Source of the DNA: Apis mellifera
Lineage: Eukaryota > Arthropoda > Insecta > Hymenoptera > Apidae
Direction: 5' to 3'
NCBI RefSeq assembly: GCF_003254395.2
Contig: NC_037651.1
Location: 1,364,001-1,428,000 of the forward strand
DNA: 64,000 nt
The position numbers and the translations under genes are program-made. Shown piece by piece: positions 46,501 through 60,130 of this stretch; the stretch's first letter is position 1; each line of letters begins with the position of its first letter. The notes below the pieces were generated by a model, which was not told the DNA's origin, made no database searches, and saw only the letters and a program-made list of their open reading frames with translations.

Positions 46501-47689
46501 ATATATAATAGAAAAAACAGCATACTAATTCATCACACTGATAAATATGAAAGATCTTCTCGCAGTTTTAACAACTGTGCTTGCCTGATAAAATATAAAG
46601 TTTCGAAAAAATGGTGTTGAAAAAAACAAGTTTCGAGATCGTAAAGATTCGATTCTCTTGTATTTCGAGCGAAGGTATGAGCTTTTATAATTCATCCACG
46701 TTCGAAGTTGAAAAAAAAAGAAGAAGATCGAAAAAGATACTTGATAATAAACAGAGAAACATGACAAAGTTTTCTAATTATGGTTAAATCTTACAGGAAA
46801 TCGGCTTAATTAGCAACCAGGCTTTCACCAAGTTATAACCAAATTTTCAAGTTGAACTTCAAACTTGAAATTGAAGAACATGAATTCGATGGCAGTCGTT
46901 CCATCTATTTTTGCAATGTATATTTGCAGATACAGTTACGATGTTATTTGAAATCATTGGCGATAATAATTTAAAAATAATTTAAAAATCGTTGTTTTTT
47001 TAATCACATCAATTATGCAAATTCATATTATTGGAAAATTCTTTTAATTACGTTTTATTATTACGATTTATCTTTTTGAAAAATTCAAAATAAATCTTAT
47101 GGATTTACAATTAAAAAAGAATATTATATTAATTTTTAAATTATGCAATTAAATTATAAACAATATAAAAGAGTTTCCAAAATCAGGCTTAAATTTTATT
47201 CATACTTTTAGGATTAATCCCCCAAATGACGAGTCTGTCACAGAGCTTACATAATGAATACAGATTGCTTAATCCAATGATTGTCTTAAGCCAATGAACA
47301 TCTATCTTGCTTTACATGCATAATTAAATTTCTAATAATATGATGTTATATATAAAATCAAATATTTTGTACCTTATTTTACATTTATTTTTTTATTTTT
47401 TTAAAATAAAAAAACATTATTCTTATTATTTTATTATATTTTTGTTTTCTTTACTAAATGTTTTTCCACAATAAACAATAACATATAATTTATTTCGCAA
47501 AAATAATAAATAACGTATTTACATGTCTAAAATTACGAGCTCTAAATATCAGTGAAGAATTAAAATGTTGCCAATATGAGAGAGAATAAGATAATTGCAA
47601 TTGATAAGGTTCATTGGGAAGAACAAACACGTTTAAAACAAATTTCGTCTACATCATTGTAACTTAACTGTATTGTCAAATTATCGTTA
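46501..47689. other. Mostly A+T-rich, weak island
   Basis: The 80-codon minus frame at 46525-46767 is F/S/Y-rich and not convincing. Nothing else is seen. Confidence 0.5.
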
Positions 47690-47960
47690 TCTCGCAATAA
47701 TGAATCGTACGCTAATGCACACTAACCACGGGTTGCAGTTGGACTGCAATCTGGACAAACATGATTATACGAAGCTAACGAGACCGAGACACGCTTGGGG
47801 GAGAAACGACACTCAGTGCAGAATATCGTCAATGCAACGATGCGTTTGATTTGCCTAATAATAGTATTCGAACCGTACAATATTCCATACTGGACGTGTG
47901 TCAATCAACTCGCGAATCAGGCACAGGTAAATGTTTGAATTGGAAATCATCCAAGTAATT
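47690..47960. other. Short island with splice-like edges
   Basis: GGGTTGCAG (ending 47739) could be an acceptor and CACAG|GTAAAT (near 47926) a donor on the plus strand. In the frame starting LDCNLDKHDY a stop occurs about 110 nt in, so it could only be a terminal or non-coding exon. The 60-codon minus frame (47722-47904) has CTEC/CPDC-like cysteines but no clear family. Confidence 0.25.
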
Positions 47961-49080
47961 GAGGTCATTAACCTTTTGGAAAAGCATTAGACTGATCGAA
48001 CGATTATGTTGATGAATCTTTAACCTGATAAATTGGATTTTTCCTTCATTTTCTTTTTTCTTTTCTTTTTTTTTTTTTTTTCTTGAAAGTGTAGACTTTA
48101 AAAAACTTAAGGTTCTATGAAATCTACGTAAGATTAATGATCACTAGGATGAATTTTTCTAAAATTTAACATTTTAAATGTACTAAAAATATTAAAATAT
48201 TGAACAGTTTTGTTAATAAATATTAAAATAATTTAATTTAAAAAATAAGATAAGAGAAAAATTTATTAAGCACAAATTATTACTTTACAATATATTTAAT
48301 TACCCAAGTGATTCGAAATAAATGAAAAAATAATGAAAATATCGAAATAATGAAATAATAAAAAAATAATAAATAAAAATAAATAAGAAAGAGAACACAA
48401 AAATAATTATAATAATTAAATAAGAGAATACATATACATCACGAGATATTAGAAAAGAAATTGGAAAGAATAAAATAAATACATTGAATATTATTATTTC
48501 TGCCAATAATATTTAAGATAAAACCAAAAATATTTTCAAACATACTTCAAATGAAATATTATTTCAAAAACTTTTTCCAACAAATAAAATATTTTATTTT
48601 CAAAAGTACACATAACAAAATAAAGTACGCTGTTTACTATCCATTTCTTAAAATAATATTTTACCGAGTTCTTGAATATCGATTTACACTAAGTAAATGG
48701 AAAAAGTCTAAAAAGAGCCAATAGAAAATTGTTCTAAAATTACAGGACGATGATAGAAGCATTTTTTTCAAAAAAAAAAAAAAAAAAAAAGAAAGTATTT
48801 AAACTAAATCCAACGTTTCTAGTATTACCAGATAAAAACAGGAAGAGCCCAACTTTAAAATTACGTTCTATCCCTTTAATATTTTTATTTCGAAACTGTA
48901 CAAACAACGACATTTCCCCTCGAATCTGATAATTTTACTATGTCGCGAGTTCGTTTGAAATTTGAAACGAAAAAAAAAAAGAAAAAGGAAAAAGAAAAGG
49001 AAAGAGAGAAATATTCAAAAGTTGAGAGATCGAATGAAGAAAAAATCTTCATAGTGAAAAAAACTCGACTTTTATCAGAA
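47961..49080. other. A+T-rich stretch with poly-T and poly-A runs
   Basis: There is a T run at about 48066-48082 and an A run at 48772-48790. No gene is seen; frames at 48300-48506 and 48885-49242 are low-complexity. Confidence 0.55.
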
Positions 49081-50230
49081 GAAATAGATTTAAAGACTCG
49101 AAATAATACGGGGACACGGTGTACTCGTTTCACAATGTTCAAGAAACCACTCGAGCCTGCGATAACTGTGCAAAATAGTTTCATGCAGCTAACTACATCG
49201 CCACGAGCCTTCTTCGTACCACTGTTAAAACTGCTAGTGTAAACAGGTCAAGGAAACGTTTCAAGAATCTAATAACGGTGTTGTTCGAGATACTTGAACC
49301 ATACTTCCTTAATGATTTTGTCAGACTTTCTTCCATTCCGATGATCCAACCGATTTTAATAATTTACAAACGACGTAAGAAATTTCTCAAAATTACATCG
49401 ATTCCTTCATTCAATATGACACGTTACGATCTTTTTTAGGACGTGACATCCAATTCTATTTTCTTAAAATACACATTTAATAGAAGATGAAATAAATATA
49501 ATTTTTGAATGTGCACGCAATGTGTAATTTATTAATCTGATGTGAATTAAAAAGAAATATTTAAAATCTTAAATCTAATTAAAACGAATATATTGAATCT
49601 TTAATTCTATTGAATTGAATATATTTAGTTATATATTGGTGATAATTTTGAAGAATTTATTCTGAAAATTATTATTTAAAATGAACACAAAATGAATTAG
49701 AAGAATTGATTTTCAAGAGAATTCAACAAAGACTCAACTTTGAAATTTGTAAAGAATCGTGGTTGAAAAATATCTGAAAAATTAAAGATCAAATACTATA
49801 GGCGATCGAAATAAAATATTAGAAAGACATAGAGGAAATAGAAAGCATTGTTTAGAACTATAAGAAACGAGGGATGGAAACCCTGTCCCCTGTACATATT
49901 CTGTAATAAAGCAAAATATGGTCTTTTCCATCTGGCATCGTTTTCTTGAGTTCCACTCGCCAGTACTTCCACTATAATTTGAGAGTATCTACGAACGCTT
50001 AAGAGAGAGAGGCGTAGTTTATTCCTCACTGAAATTTTCCAACTTGTTCATTAAAATTCCGCGTGTTTTACGACGCTGGCCAACTTCCTTGGCCAACTAC
50101 CGACGAACTTGTTTCATTACTCCTCTTTACGACGAGAGATTATTTTCGAAATTGGATAACGCGCTTGTGCTCGTTCAATTTACTATTATTCCAGTTTACG
50201 TTAAAATTATTAAAGCTATTATAGGCTGAA
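49081..50230. other. Two weak islands separated by A+T-rich DNA
   Basis: The segments 49081-49460 and 49791-50230 are moderately G+C-rich. Short frames (49796-50029 minus, 50044-50229 plus) have no identifying feature. Confidence 0.45.
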
Positions 50231-50601
50231 AGCCATGATATTTCGTAATCAAAAATTTGAAATCTTTCGCTGAGTTTTCCAAGACAAAATTTTTCACGCA
50301 ACTGAATATAATTATTAGATTTCGATCAATTTTATTCGAAATTGAAACGATTATTTTCAAAATATGGAAAAAGAATATAAAAAAATTTAAAAAAAAAATA
50401 ATAATTGCCAATAATCATCAAATTGTACGCCAATAATTGCAATATTATGTAACTTCCTATATTTGCCACCAGATGGATTTATCTCACTATCCTTCTTCAC
50501 ACACACAAATATATTTTATAATCCATTTTCTACTACATTAAATATAATCTGTAGCTTTGTCTGGCTAAGAAAAAATATACATTCTCTCTTTTTTTTCTTT
50601 C

Positions 50602-50665
50602 ACTTATATTACAAGTATAGTTACAGTTGTATTACTTATATTACAGTTATAGTTACAATATCTTT
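50602..50665 (+). repeat. Imperfect 32-bp tandem repeat
   Basis: ACTTATATTACAAGTATAGT (50602 on) is repeated as ACTTATATTACAGTTATAGT (50634 on), both followed by TACA. Confidence 0.8.
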
Positions 50666-51020
50666 AGAGAATCAAGTAGAAGAATATCAATGTAAGCCAG
50701 ACTGAGATAATATTATTTCTAACAGACTTGCAGAAACTTTTAAAATAATATTTTGAATAATTATTTCAAACAATTTCATTTATTTAAATTTAGAAATCTT
50801 TTTAATAGAAACGAACAATGTGAAAAGTATTTAAAAAATATTCTTTTCCTTTCTTAAAAAATATTCAGTCAAATTTCATCTGATCAAAACTTTCAATTGA
50901 AATCATTCTCTGTTTCGAAAATTTCTTTATCGATAAATTCTCCTTTTTCGATTCGTTTTCTTTTCTCGAATAAGACAAATGTATCGAAGACAATAGATAA
51001 AAATAAAAAAGGAAAAACGA

Positions 51021-51310
51021 TAGTATCTGAAATATTCATTGGCGCAGTAGAAAGGACCGAGGATAATCCATTTCATCTCTTTCATATATCGGTATATTTA
51101 CAATCGGTAAACATTTAAATGCAACTCCAACAAAGACTCCTAGGCTAGGATATAGGGATTATTAATCTAGACAAACGTTGCTAACGAAGGACGAGCCAGG
51201 TTATGTACATAAATGTAGAGACTATGCAAAGTCGGGATTGTCTTGGTACGTAATCGATATCGTAGAAAGGCACATGTTTCACTATTTTCGACGCTGTATA
51301 ATGTTTCTAA
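51021..51310. other. Island, palindrome TCCTAG-G-CTAGGA
   Basis: TCCTAGGCTAGGA (51138-51150) is symmetric about a central G. No coding frame is convincing (the 73-codon frame at 50897-51118 is low-confidence and uncalled). Confidence 0.4.
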
Positions 51311-52060
51311 TAATCTGAATCATGATGAAAATAACTTTCCATTTATATATACTTAAAATTAAAAAAAGAACATCTTCTATTAATTAAGATATGTTTTATT
51401 TTAAACTATATTTTACTTTATAAATAAAATTTTACTATTATTATTAAATATTTTATTATAAATTTTAGTTTTGTTACTAGATATTACTAGATAATAGATA
51501 TTTTATGTTAAAAAATCGTGAAAGTATTTTCATATTGTTTTATGTGTTTTATATTATTTATGCTAATTTTTTTGTGATTTATAATAATTAAATTATAAAT
51601 CATTCGTTATTTCTAAATAATATAATATATAATGTAATCTCATCAATTCTAAATAATAATAATATAATATAATATTTATGTACATATAAAAATATATGTA
51701 AAAATATATATATACATGAATAAGTAATATAATAAATAAATAATAAAATAATAATATATACATCTTGTATTCCAAAGTCTTGATTGAATCGTTGATTTCA
51801 TTTCTCAACAGATATTCAAGTTTATTTTTTTAATACTATGTTTTTTCATTTCTTTTTTTATTGAAAATTTCTTTTGTAGTAACTCGCAATTCTCTTATAT
51901 AGAAATTTATAATAATTATCATTATTATTTATATATTGAATTAAATAACAAGAAAATTTGATATCTTTCTAAAATATGATAATTTTAATATTTAATTATA
52001 TTAAAGTTAATGCTAAAAGTTATTAATTAAATAATAAAAAGCGACAGTAGCGACTTTCTA
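51311..52060. other. A+T-rich stretch, no gene seen
   Basis: TAA/TATA-rich simple sequence is densest at 51640-51760. Confidence 0.6.
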
Positions 52061-52580
52061 AAAATCTTTTCGCGAATTACGAGTTGAAAATCAAGTGTTC
52101 TAGCAATACTTATGAACAAAGCTGTATATCCTAACTATAACTGATAGTTTCCAACTTTAATATTAAATTGTCGGGAATGGGCTCGCTATATCACAACTCA
52201 AACATCTACGAAGCAGGAAATAAAGTAGTTGAAAAGTTATAAACAAAGGGGTTAAAATTGTATTTAAACAGAAACGGAATTACCAGGCGAAGTCGTAAAG
52301 TTCGGGGCCGGCTGTTCAGATTTGCAGTCTCAATTAAAAGAAAGGACCAGAAAGTAGAAAATGAAAGAACGAAAAGACGAGAAGTGCTTGCGTTACGAAA
52401 GACCGACCGGTAGAGAAAAGAAAGGAAATGAAGAAGAACGGGGGATGGAATAGGAGAGAGAGGAGGAAAGCATTCAATTTGTTGCAATCGTATTCCTATT
52501 TCTGTACGAGCGTGCAAAAACGAAGGCTACCGAGGAAGGGCATGGAAAAGAGGCACCAACAGACTATTTATTAATTAAAT
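52061..52580. other. Island, no convincing gene
   Basis: The 103-codon minus frame (52206-52517) is a pyrimidine-skew frame rich in S/F/L/P without recognisable features. Confidence 0.4.
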
Positions 52581-53570
52581 TCACGAGGAATATATGATGA
52601 TTCCACTCAAATTATAATTTTCCTTTTTTTATTCCCCCTTTTATTCATAATTAAATCAAATGAAAAATTATTTCCAAAGAAATCGAAGTTTATAATTAAC
52701 GCGAATTAATATTTGTTACAATTTACACGTTTATAAAGTGCAAAAGTTTTGCATTTATATAATTATATTATTGCATTGCAAAATAATTTTTAGAGAAACC
52801 ATAAATCTTTTTGAAAAATAATGTTAACTTTTGTTGTGTGTTTAGATCAAGATTTATTTGTTAGTTAAATTTTTACTAAAATTAAAAATTAAATGTTGAC
52901 AATAGAGCTATCAAAACAAAATGATTGATTTCAGATTTTTTATTTTCCAATTACTAATAAATTTGTATTGATGAAATTAATAATTAATTTTTCACGATTA
53001 TTAATAAACGTATTAACAAAATTAATATTGGTTTTCATTGAAACGAAAATATAATTATATAATTATTTGAAATATAATTTTTATAATATTATTTCAAATT
53101 TAGTATTCATATATACGTATATTATAGATTTATATTTTTATAATTTTTAATTTTTAAAACAATTAAAGAGAAACATTTAAAATTAGTCAGTGAAAAGATA
53201 ATATTGAAAGTAAAATTCTATAATTCATAAAATATCATATCCTAACTGAAATTTTTTATTCCTATTCATCAGATATTCCATTTTCATTTATTCCATTTAT
53301 TGAAATATATTTTTAATAGAGAAAAATTGAATGATGCACACAGAAATTGAATACCGACAAAAGTTACTTGAAGGAATTAATTACGAGAAAAGTCAAAAAA
53401 TTTTTCAAAAAAAAGGCCATAGAAGTTATTCAATAGACGGAAAATTCTTAAGGACGATATTATTCGATAAAATTCATTTTATAAAAATATATTATCCGCT
53501 CTTGAATTTCTCTGAAATTTTTCTAATTTTAGAAACTTTAATAATAATATAGTTTCACGATCGCAATATG
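52581..53570. other. A+T-rich stretch, no gene seen
   Basis: The 73-codon plus frame at 53331-53552 (K/I/F-rich) is not convincing. Confidence 0.55.
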
Positions 53571-53860
53571 TTCAAGATATAGCACACAAACGATACGACA
53601 ATGAGAAATACAATATCTCGAATAAAACATCAAGCCAAGCGATTCAGCTATGAGTTTCTTTGAAGTCCATATCTTCGAGGACTGGAGTGTCTCTCATTCA
53701 ATTGACTGAATTGACTGATCTATAACTCCCTCCAAAGTTCATCGCCACAGAAGTTGGGGTCAAATGCCTTTGTATCGACACAACTGTTTAAGACTAATCT
53801 CTACAAGAATCTCTTGTTCCTTCGTCTCCAAAGATCAAATTATTCGATTGAGATGATTGA
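53571..53860. other. Island with 9-bp tandem repeat
   Basis: ATTGACTGA is duplicated at 53701-53718. No frame above 25 codons looks coding. Confidence 0.45.
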
Positions 53861-54952
53861 GGAAATTAGTAGTACAAATTGCCTTTTTTAAAAATAAGAT
53901 AAAATACATATAAGATTTCAGATTCATTTTTATATGATTAATATAAGGATTAGCATCAGGATATTTGTTTAATTTTGATAATTTAATAATATTTTAATGA
54001 TTTTGTACTTTGTTATTATTAAAACTATATGTATATATTGGAATATTATGAGATTGATTTTTAAAAATTAATACGTTTTAAAATTAAATTAACAATATAT
54101 ATAAATGCAAAATCTTAGAAAATATAAGTAATTTACTTAAATATCTTTTCCAATTACATTACAGACTTCAACAATAAATTCAAACTAATGAAATAAAATA
54201 GCTAAATCTCTTAATTAATAATTTTAATTTATATTGATTTTATAATATTCATTCTAAAATATATTGAACATTATTGCTAAATCATTTTCTATTTGGCATT
54301 AAATTGGAAAATGTTTAATGAAATCCTTATTAGAGAATTTGTCACATTAAAAATTAAAAAATAGTAAATTATCGTGCGAAAGAACTTTGAAGAATTGTAT
54401 TATAAATTCAAAACATTTCAAGCCTTTATAAATACAAATAACATGTGTTTCAAAATTAATGGAAGTATACAGATTTTCTATTAAAATTTAACTTCACCTC
54501 AAATTAAAGATCTTATCGCTACTAATATTTTTTCTCTAAATCCAATTACCAACACGACTTTAATTATCCTTTACACACACCACTGACATTTCTCAAAAAA
54601 AGAAATAAAAATATCTCAAAGAGATACGAAAGATACCAAAATTCTAGAACGATTATAAATTATAAATAACCATTATTCCAATAATTCTCCAATCTGTCTC
54701 TGGTATTTCAAAAATAGAACCATTAGTAGAATCATTAGTAGATGTTTACAATCTTTTCTCGAGTTTCACGTGTGACCTCGAACAGGAAGCATCGCTCGTT
54801 TTATTCTCGAGGAATATCCTCCATTTCCCGTATAGAATGATTCATAAATACATAATTTGAAGAGTTAAATTTGCATATTAAAATAACTAATAAAACGTTA
54901 CGTGAATATATATTATTAATTGAAAGTTGAAAATCATTAATATATTAAAAAA
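53861..54952. other. A+T-rich stretch, no gene seen
   Basis: A slightly G+C-richer patch occurs at 54731-54860. No coding frame is seen. Confidence 0.55.
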
Positions 54953-55122
54953 ATTCAAGAACTCGAAGTTAGGTTAGATTTTTATAACCTCGAAAAATTT
55001 TTTTAAGAGAGATTTACATATATAAATATAATTTATTAGTGTCATATATCATTAATAAATTAATAACAATTAATTATCGCTAATTTGTATTAATAACAAT
55101 ATTTTGAGAATTTAATATAAAA
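54953..55122 (+). repeat. Dispersed repeat family, copy B
   Basis: It begins ATTCAAGAACTCGAAG and carries the same TTAGGTTAG (54969-54977) and TAACCT (54985-54990) core as copy A at 1714-1836. It is followed directly by copy C in the same orientation. Confidence 0.7.
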
Positions 55123-55220
55123 ATTCAGAAGATTGAAATTAAGAAATAAAATTCTGTAACTTTGAAAAATTCTTTTAGGAAAAATTTAAATGAAATTGAT
55201 ATCTGTGATGCTAATTTTCA
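55123..55220 (+). repeat. Dispersed repeat family, copy C
   Basis: It begins ATTCAGAAGATTGAAATTAAG. The core is eroded (TTAAG...TGTAACTTTG) but TTTGAAAAATTCTTTTA parallels copy B. The end, GATATCTGTGATGCTAATTTTC, matches copy A with two differences, tying all three copies into one family. Confidence 0.65.
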
Positions 55221-55880
55221 ATAAGAATATTTGTTGAGGATTCAATTTAATCACAATTGAAAAAATTTTAACTTTTATTTTAATTATTTAACCTATATTA
55301 TTGTTAATTTTCGAATTATGATTAAAGAGAATGTTTTATCCATTATTTCTTGATCCGTTAATTTTTTTTTTATAATCAATCTAAGGAAATAATGTGCAAA
55401 ACAATTTACAAAAAATTATAAAAAATGAATTTAAGATATATTCAAAAATAGCATATGTTAAAGCACAAAGCAGATATTTGGAACTTTTTCTCTACAACTA
55501 ACTATATATATTCACATGACATTTTTCAATGTGTAGATTTATCTCTTTATAAACATGCATTTGTGAATCAATTTATATATTTAATATCTATTAAAAATTG
55601 AATATTTAGGATGAATCAACGATAATTTATTGAAACTTACATGAAATAAAATTCACTTATTCTTAATTTAATACAAAACTATAAATTAATAGAAGAAAAC
55701 TTCTATTTCAAATCTTTTATATTCTGATTGAAATGATCAGCGTAAGAATTAATCGTAACGTCTTAATGGATGTTATTAATCACAAGTTAACTTAAAAATT
55801 ATAATTGAAATACGGCTAAGGCATATGTTCGCACGATATCTTATTATTTATTTTATAGATTTGAATTATAGACATATATT
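55221..55880. other. A+T-rich stretch, no gene seen
   Basis: No coding frame or repeat of note was found. Confidence 0.6.
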
Positions 55881-56330
55881 TATGAACCACCCTCTATAAT
55901 GGTTTACAGCACAGCTGAAAGTACGAAAGCGGTAACCTACATACCCATCCGCATGGCAAATCATATTCAGTTGGCAAAATGAAAACGGGCCGTGATATAC
56001 CCTCCAACGTTCATCCAACCCACCCACATTTCCATCCGACACCTATCCGCTTGAATACCGTGCTAAATGTGCACTTGCGTCGTTATCGATAGGAAATGTT
56101 GCATCAAACGTTGCTAACTTCAAATATCATGGGAGGGAAAGAGAAAAAATTTGTTCTGAAAAATATTTTCCTTCTTCTCCGCCTATCTACGTCTGTTTTG
56201 GACCGTTCATAAATCTTGGCCTAGCACGATACTCGAGGATGAAGAGGGGTGAACAGTTTGTGGTCGATGAGGAATAGTGTCGATGACAAATGTTAATAAA
56301 AAGATGGATTGTCCTGGATCTAGTTGGACG
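55881..56330. promoter_or_regulatory. Island with DRE-like site
   Basis: It contains TATCGATA (56084-56091), the DREF-response core found at many fly promoters. A 27-codon plus ORF (55899-55982, MVYSTAESTKAVTYIPIRMA...) is present but too short to call. No splice or poly(A) evidence is seen. Confidence 0.3.
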
Positions 56331-57209
56331 TGGTTGATATATTCGTCTTATTATTATCTTTTTCTTTTTGATATTTCGCTTGGTTTAGAAAAAGAGATAC
56401 TTGAGTTTTTTCAAATATGAAATTTTTCAAATGATTGGTGAATAATTCAAAGATTTGGAAGATTTGTTTAAAAAAATAGGGAACAGTAGAAATTAAATTC
56501 TCTTTCATTTTTCTCTAACTCACTCGATACAGTAATTAATAATTAAATTAAAAGTAAATATTCAAAGCAAAGCTAATCATCAATATGCATCCAAATCAAT
56601 TAATCATGCACGTTTAATTCACACACTAACTTCAATCATTAATTTTACTCTAGATTCTATATACTGTTCATTTGCATATCTCTAATATTATCCTATTCAT
56701 CTCGTTTAACAAAATCTAGTAACTGTTACAGAGAAATTAGAAAAAAAGAATTCTAAGACTTTGTATTGGTTCATAGTTCCTTTAAATCTAAATATCGACC
56801 CAAGAATATTGTTAAAAACATTTTTACTGCTATTCTTGTTTACATTTTTGATGCCTGTATTTAGATATCAACGAAACTATTATTCGCGATAGAATAATGT
56901 TAAATTATTCACTATGGGAACGGTCAATAAACACGCGAGTTGTTTTTTTCATTGATTTTTTTAAATATGTAGCACAGTGCATTAACAATCATTAATTTCA
57001 TTGCTCTACAGATAATCGATTGCGTAATTAAAACGATTGATGAAAATGTGGGGAATAAGATGTATGAGAAAAATGCCATTATTCCTCTCGTTAGGAGGAA
57101 TATTTCTGTACAGTGATTTGTTTCTGTCAAATTGTAGGAAAGGAGGAAAAGTTTGCATGAAATTTTAATATGTAGTTTCTTGGAATATTAACGGAAACTG
57201 CAAGCAAAA
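56331..57209. other. A+T-rich DNA with a weak island
   Basis: Minus frames at 56320-56508 and 56924-57130 are low-complexity. No gene is seen. Confidence 0.5.
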
Positions 57210-57251
57210 TGTCAAGTCTCAAAGGTATGATCATCTAGATGTCAAGTCTCA
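57210..57251 (+). repeat. 12-bp direct repeat, 30-bp period
   Basis: TGTCAAGTCTCA occurs at 57210-57221 and 57240-57251. Confidence 0.75.
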
Positions 57252-59430
57252 TCGTTCCCTCGATATGTATCTTTTGCACATTTTGAATAAAAATATATAT
57301 TCTATGCGACGGTAAAACGAAATTGCAAGAGAATAATAATAGGATAAAAAATACTTTGTATATTGTAAAATAAGTGAATTGAGTTTTCGAAAAGTTTCAC
57401 AAATATTTTTAAAAAAAGAAATAATTCGTTTAGGTGGATTCAATATTAGATCGAGTTCAACTGTTTATAAAGATTTGGAAAATTTTATTTCTACATATAT
57501 ATTTAATATAGCTTTCTTCAAAAATATTATTTTTATGAAATTCTTTTAGATATCAAAATAGTTATAATATTTTCTTGAATTTTAAAGATATCCAATTTTT
57601 TACAATTTGCATGTAATTTATATATGCAATAAATATAAATATCGAAAATTGATAAAAGGACAAAATAAGCGCGAAATGATTTAAAAATTACTAAAAAAAT
57701 TTAAAGATCAATCAATTTAATATTTCCTTTATTACCATTGTGGATCACGAAGAAAAAATATCAAAAAAAACTTGTGATAAAAAAATTATCAGTAATTATA
57801 CAATAATTTTTCATGAATTCAATCCAAAGTTATTAAAAATAATCAAATCAAAAAATTAACAATTAACAAGGACGAATGGGCAATGCAATGAATACAGTAA
57901 GTTAACATTAAAGTAGGTCAGCCAATTGAATCAAGAGATTTTTCTGCTAATAAATAACCTCAAAAAGAAGTCAAACAATATTATAAAATACAATTGTATC
58001 TTTAAATAGACATCAATTATTCTTTCACTACAAAGAATACTTACAAAAAGTTATTAAAAGAGTGCTAATATATATCACAAATGAAATTATTAAAATCTGA
58101 AGACCTGGTAATTAGAACTTAATTATTTCCTGCAATTAACTTCATTGTTAATCAAAAAAATATTCGTCCTAGAAAAATTCATCCTAATGAAGGGACACGA
58201 TATAAAAAACTATCAGTCTGCAAATGTGTCATACAAATGATAAATTGGCAATTAAATTTCTCATTTCTTTTATAATTATATCAAACATATATATTTATTA
58301 TTTTTTATTTGGTTCTTATTTTGAAATTAAATAAATTTTTGAATAATCTAACTGATTATATCTCTTTTCAATTATATTAATATATTCTTCTAGACATCAA
58401 CTAATAATTAGTTAAAAAAACAAGACATAGATGTATCCATGATTTTCAATTTTGAATGTTCTCAATATATTTGTCAATTTATTAAACTCATTTAAACGAA
58501 TACAATTATAAAGAAGAGAAGAAGAAGAATTGCTATAGAAATTTTTCACAAATTCATGCTATTTATGAAAATTAGGTTCAAAAAATTTTAGTGTATCTTT
58601 TAGGAGGAAATTTGAAAACACTTTATGCAAAACTTCCTAACTTTGGTTCAAAACTTCTATCAGAAAAAAAGTAATGCAAATCTGTTGCAAACTTCTACAT
58701 GCCACTTGTTATATTCTTAATACTTTCTGAATAATAGCAATCTTAAGTGAATTTCTCCAAGAAATTTGCTTTGTTGAAAGACCTCCCTATAATATGGATG
58801 TAAATCTCGTTATAGCCTTCTTTCTCTAATTATCCTTTGAAAGTAATGAACCTAAATTTTTCGTTGCGAATAGTATCAAACTCAGATAACTAGATAAAGT
58901 TATTTAATTTTCTAACACAATCGACTATAAAACGTGAAAATAAATTATCATTTCCTTAATCATTTAACACGTTTTACAACTGAATAGAAAATATAATTTC
59001 ACTTCACGTCTCTTTTATTATCATCCATTTACATCAATTTATTATTTGTATTTTCAAAATATAATGTCATTGTCAACAAAAATTCTCTATTTGTATATAA
59101 TATAAAAACATTCTTCTTGATCCAACAATTTGAAATAAACCAAATAATAAACCAAATAATAAAAAATACTTATATCTATACCAAAGCACTTTTCATATTA
59201 CAATAATTAACAAAATAAATTCTTTCAATTAATAATTAAGAACCTCTCGAATAACTAAACCAATATTATCGATAAAATTTCACAAATCACTCAATTATAA
59301 TAACTTGATAATTAACCAAGAACAGATTATAAACTAAAGTATGCTTTCATATAAAATTTAAATATAAAAAAAATCTAAATAGTACTCAAAAATATAATCT
59401 CGCGTAAATCAATATATACGACGATACTTT
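57252..59430. other. Two kilobases of A+T-rich DNA, no gene seen
   Basis: A 12-bp duplication AAACCAAATAAT lies at about 59137-59160. No coding frame is seen. Confidence 0.6.
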
Positions 59431-60130
59431 TAATTAAAAAATAGAAACTTTTACGCACAATTTTTTACGCAATGATGCTCCAATGATCCATCTAGCCATC
59501 GAGAGCCCTAAATAATATTGAGTTTCAATTTGCATTTTAAATAATTCAGTCCCATGTGCAGTTGTGCAGCACAACCTATTGCATCCCGCAACGTATGTCA
59601 CATACACAGTTGAACACGTGTTACGTGAACCGGTACTGTATAAAGGGTTGTAGGGGAGAGGATTTGAGAGACGGCAGGAGGAACTGGAATGCCGCCAACT
59701 TTCCATGTTCGATGATTTCACATTAAACTTTCAATGTACGACCGCGTCGGCGGATGTCGCGGGGACAACGACAAACGAAGGTTCAGCAAAGCGGCGATAA
59801 ACGGGCATTTTATTAAAGAGTCTTTCCGCGAGAACATTTCCATCGTTACATTATGAAGAAGACAATACGCGGAAGTTGTTCTATAAAAGCCATCCGCGTT
59901 CATAAAGGAGTAACAACTACCTCAACTCCCGCAACAGAGAAACACTTTATGTAAAGAGTGCACGGACGGCTGTTTCCACATGGATAGTCTGGTATGAACT
60001 TTTTTTTCCCCCATGCATATTTCAATGTTTGGCGAGTATGGGTTGGGGATAATGGCGGAAAAGTTTTTGAACAAATTTTTTTTTCGCATTTTGGCGAGCA
60101 CTCGAAGACACCCGGTGTAAGGAAAGATCG
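59431..60130. promoter_or_regulatory. CpG-containing island with palindrome cluster
   Basis: It holds three symmetric elements within 62 bp (separate entry) and TATAAAAG at 59882-59889 with G+C-rich sequence downstream, so a plus-strand promoter is conceivable, though no clear initiator follows at the expected distance. Minus frames (59434-59721, 59718-59903) have no recognisable domain. Confidence 0.35.
59561..59622. promoter_or_regulatory. Cluster of three short palindromes
   Basis: GTTGTGC-A-GCACAAC (59561-59575), GTATGT-C-ACATAC (59593-59605) and AACACGTGTT (59613-59622, E-box CACGTG) follow one another, with ACCGGT just after (59629-59634). Several dimeric-factor sites in this spacing would suit a bHLH-rich enhancer or promoter. 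Confidence 0.45.

Noticed and set aside
53700..53860. Minus-strand peptide FDPNFCGDELWREL reminiscent of an insulin/relaxin B-chain
   Set aside because: It stops directly after this motif, lacks the second cysteine and has no A-chain or signal peptide; treated as coincidence.
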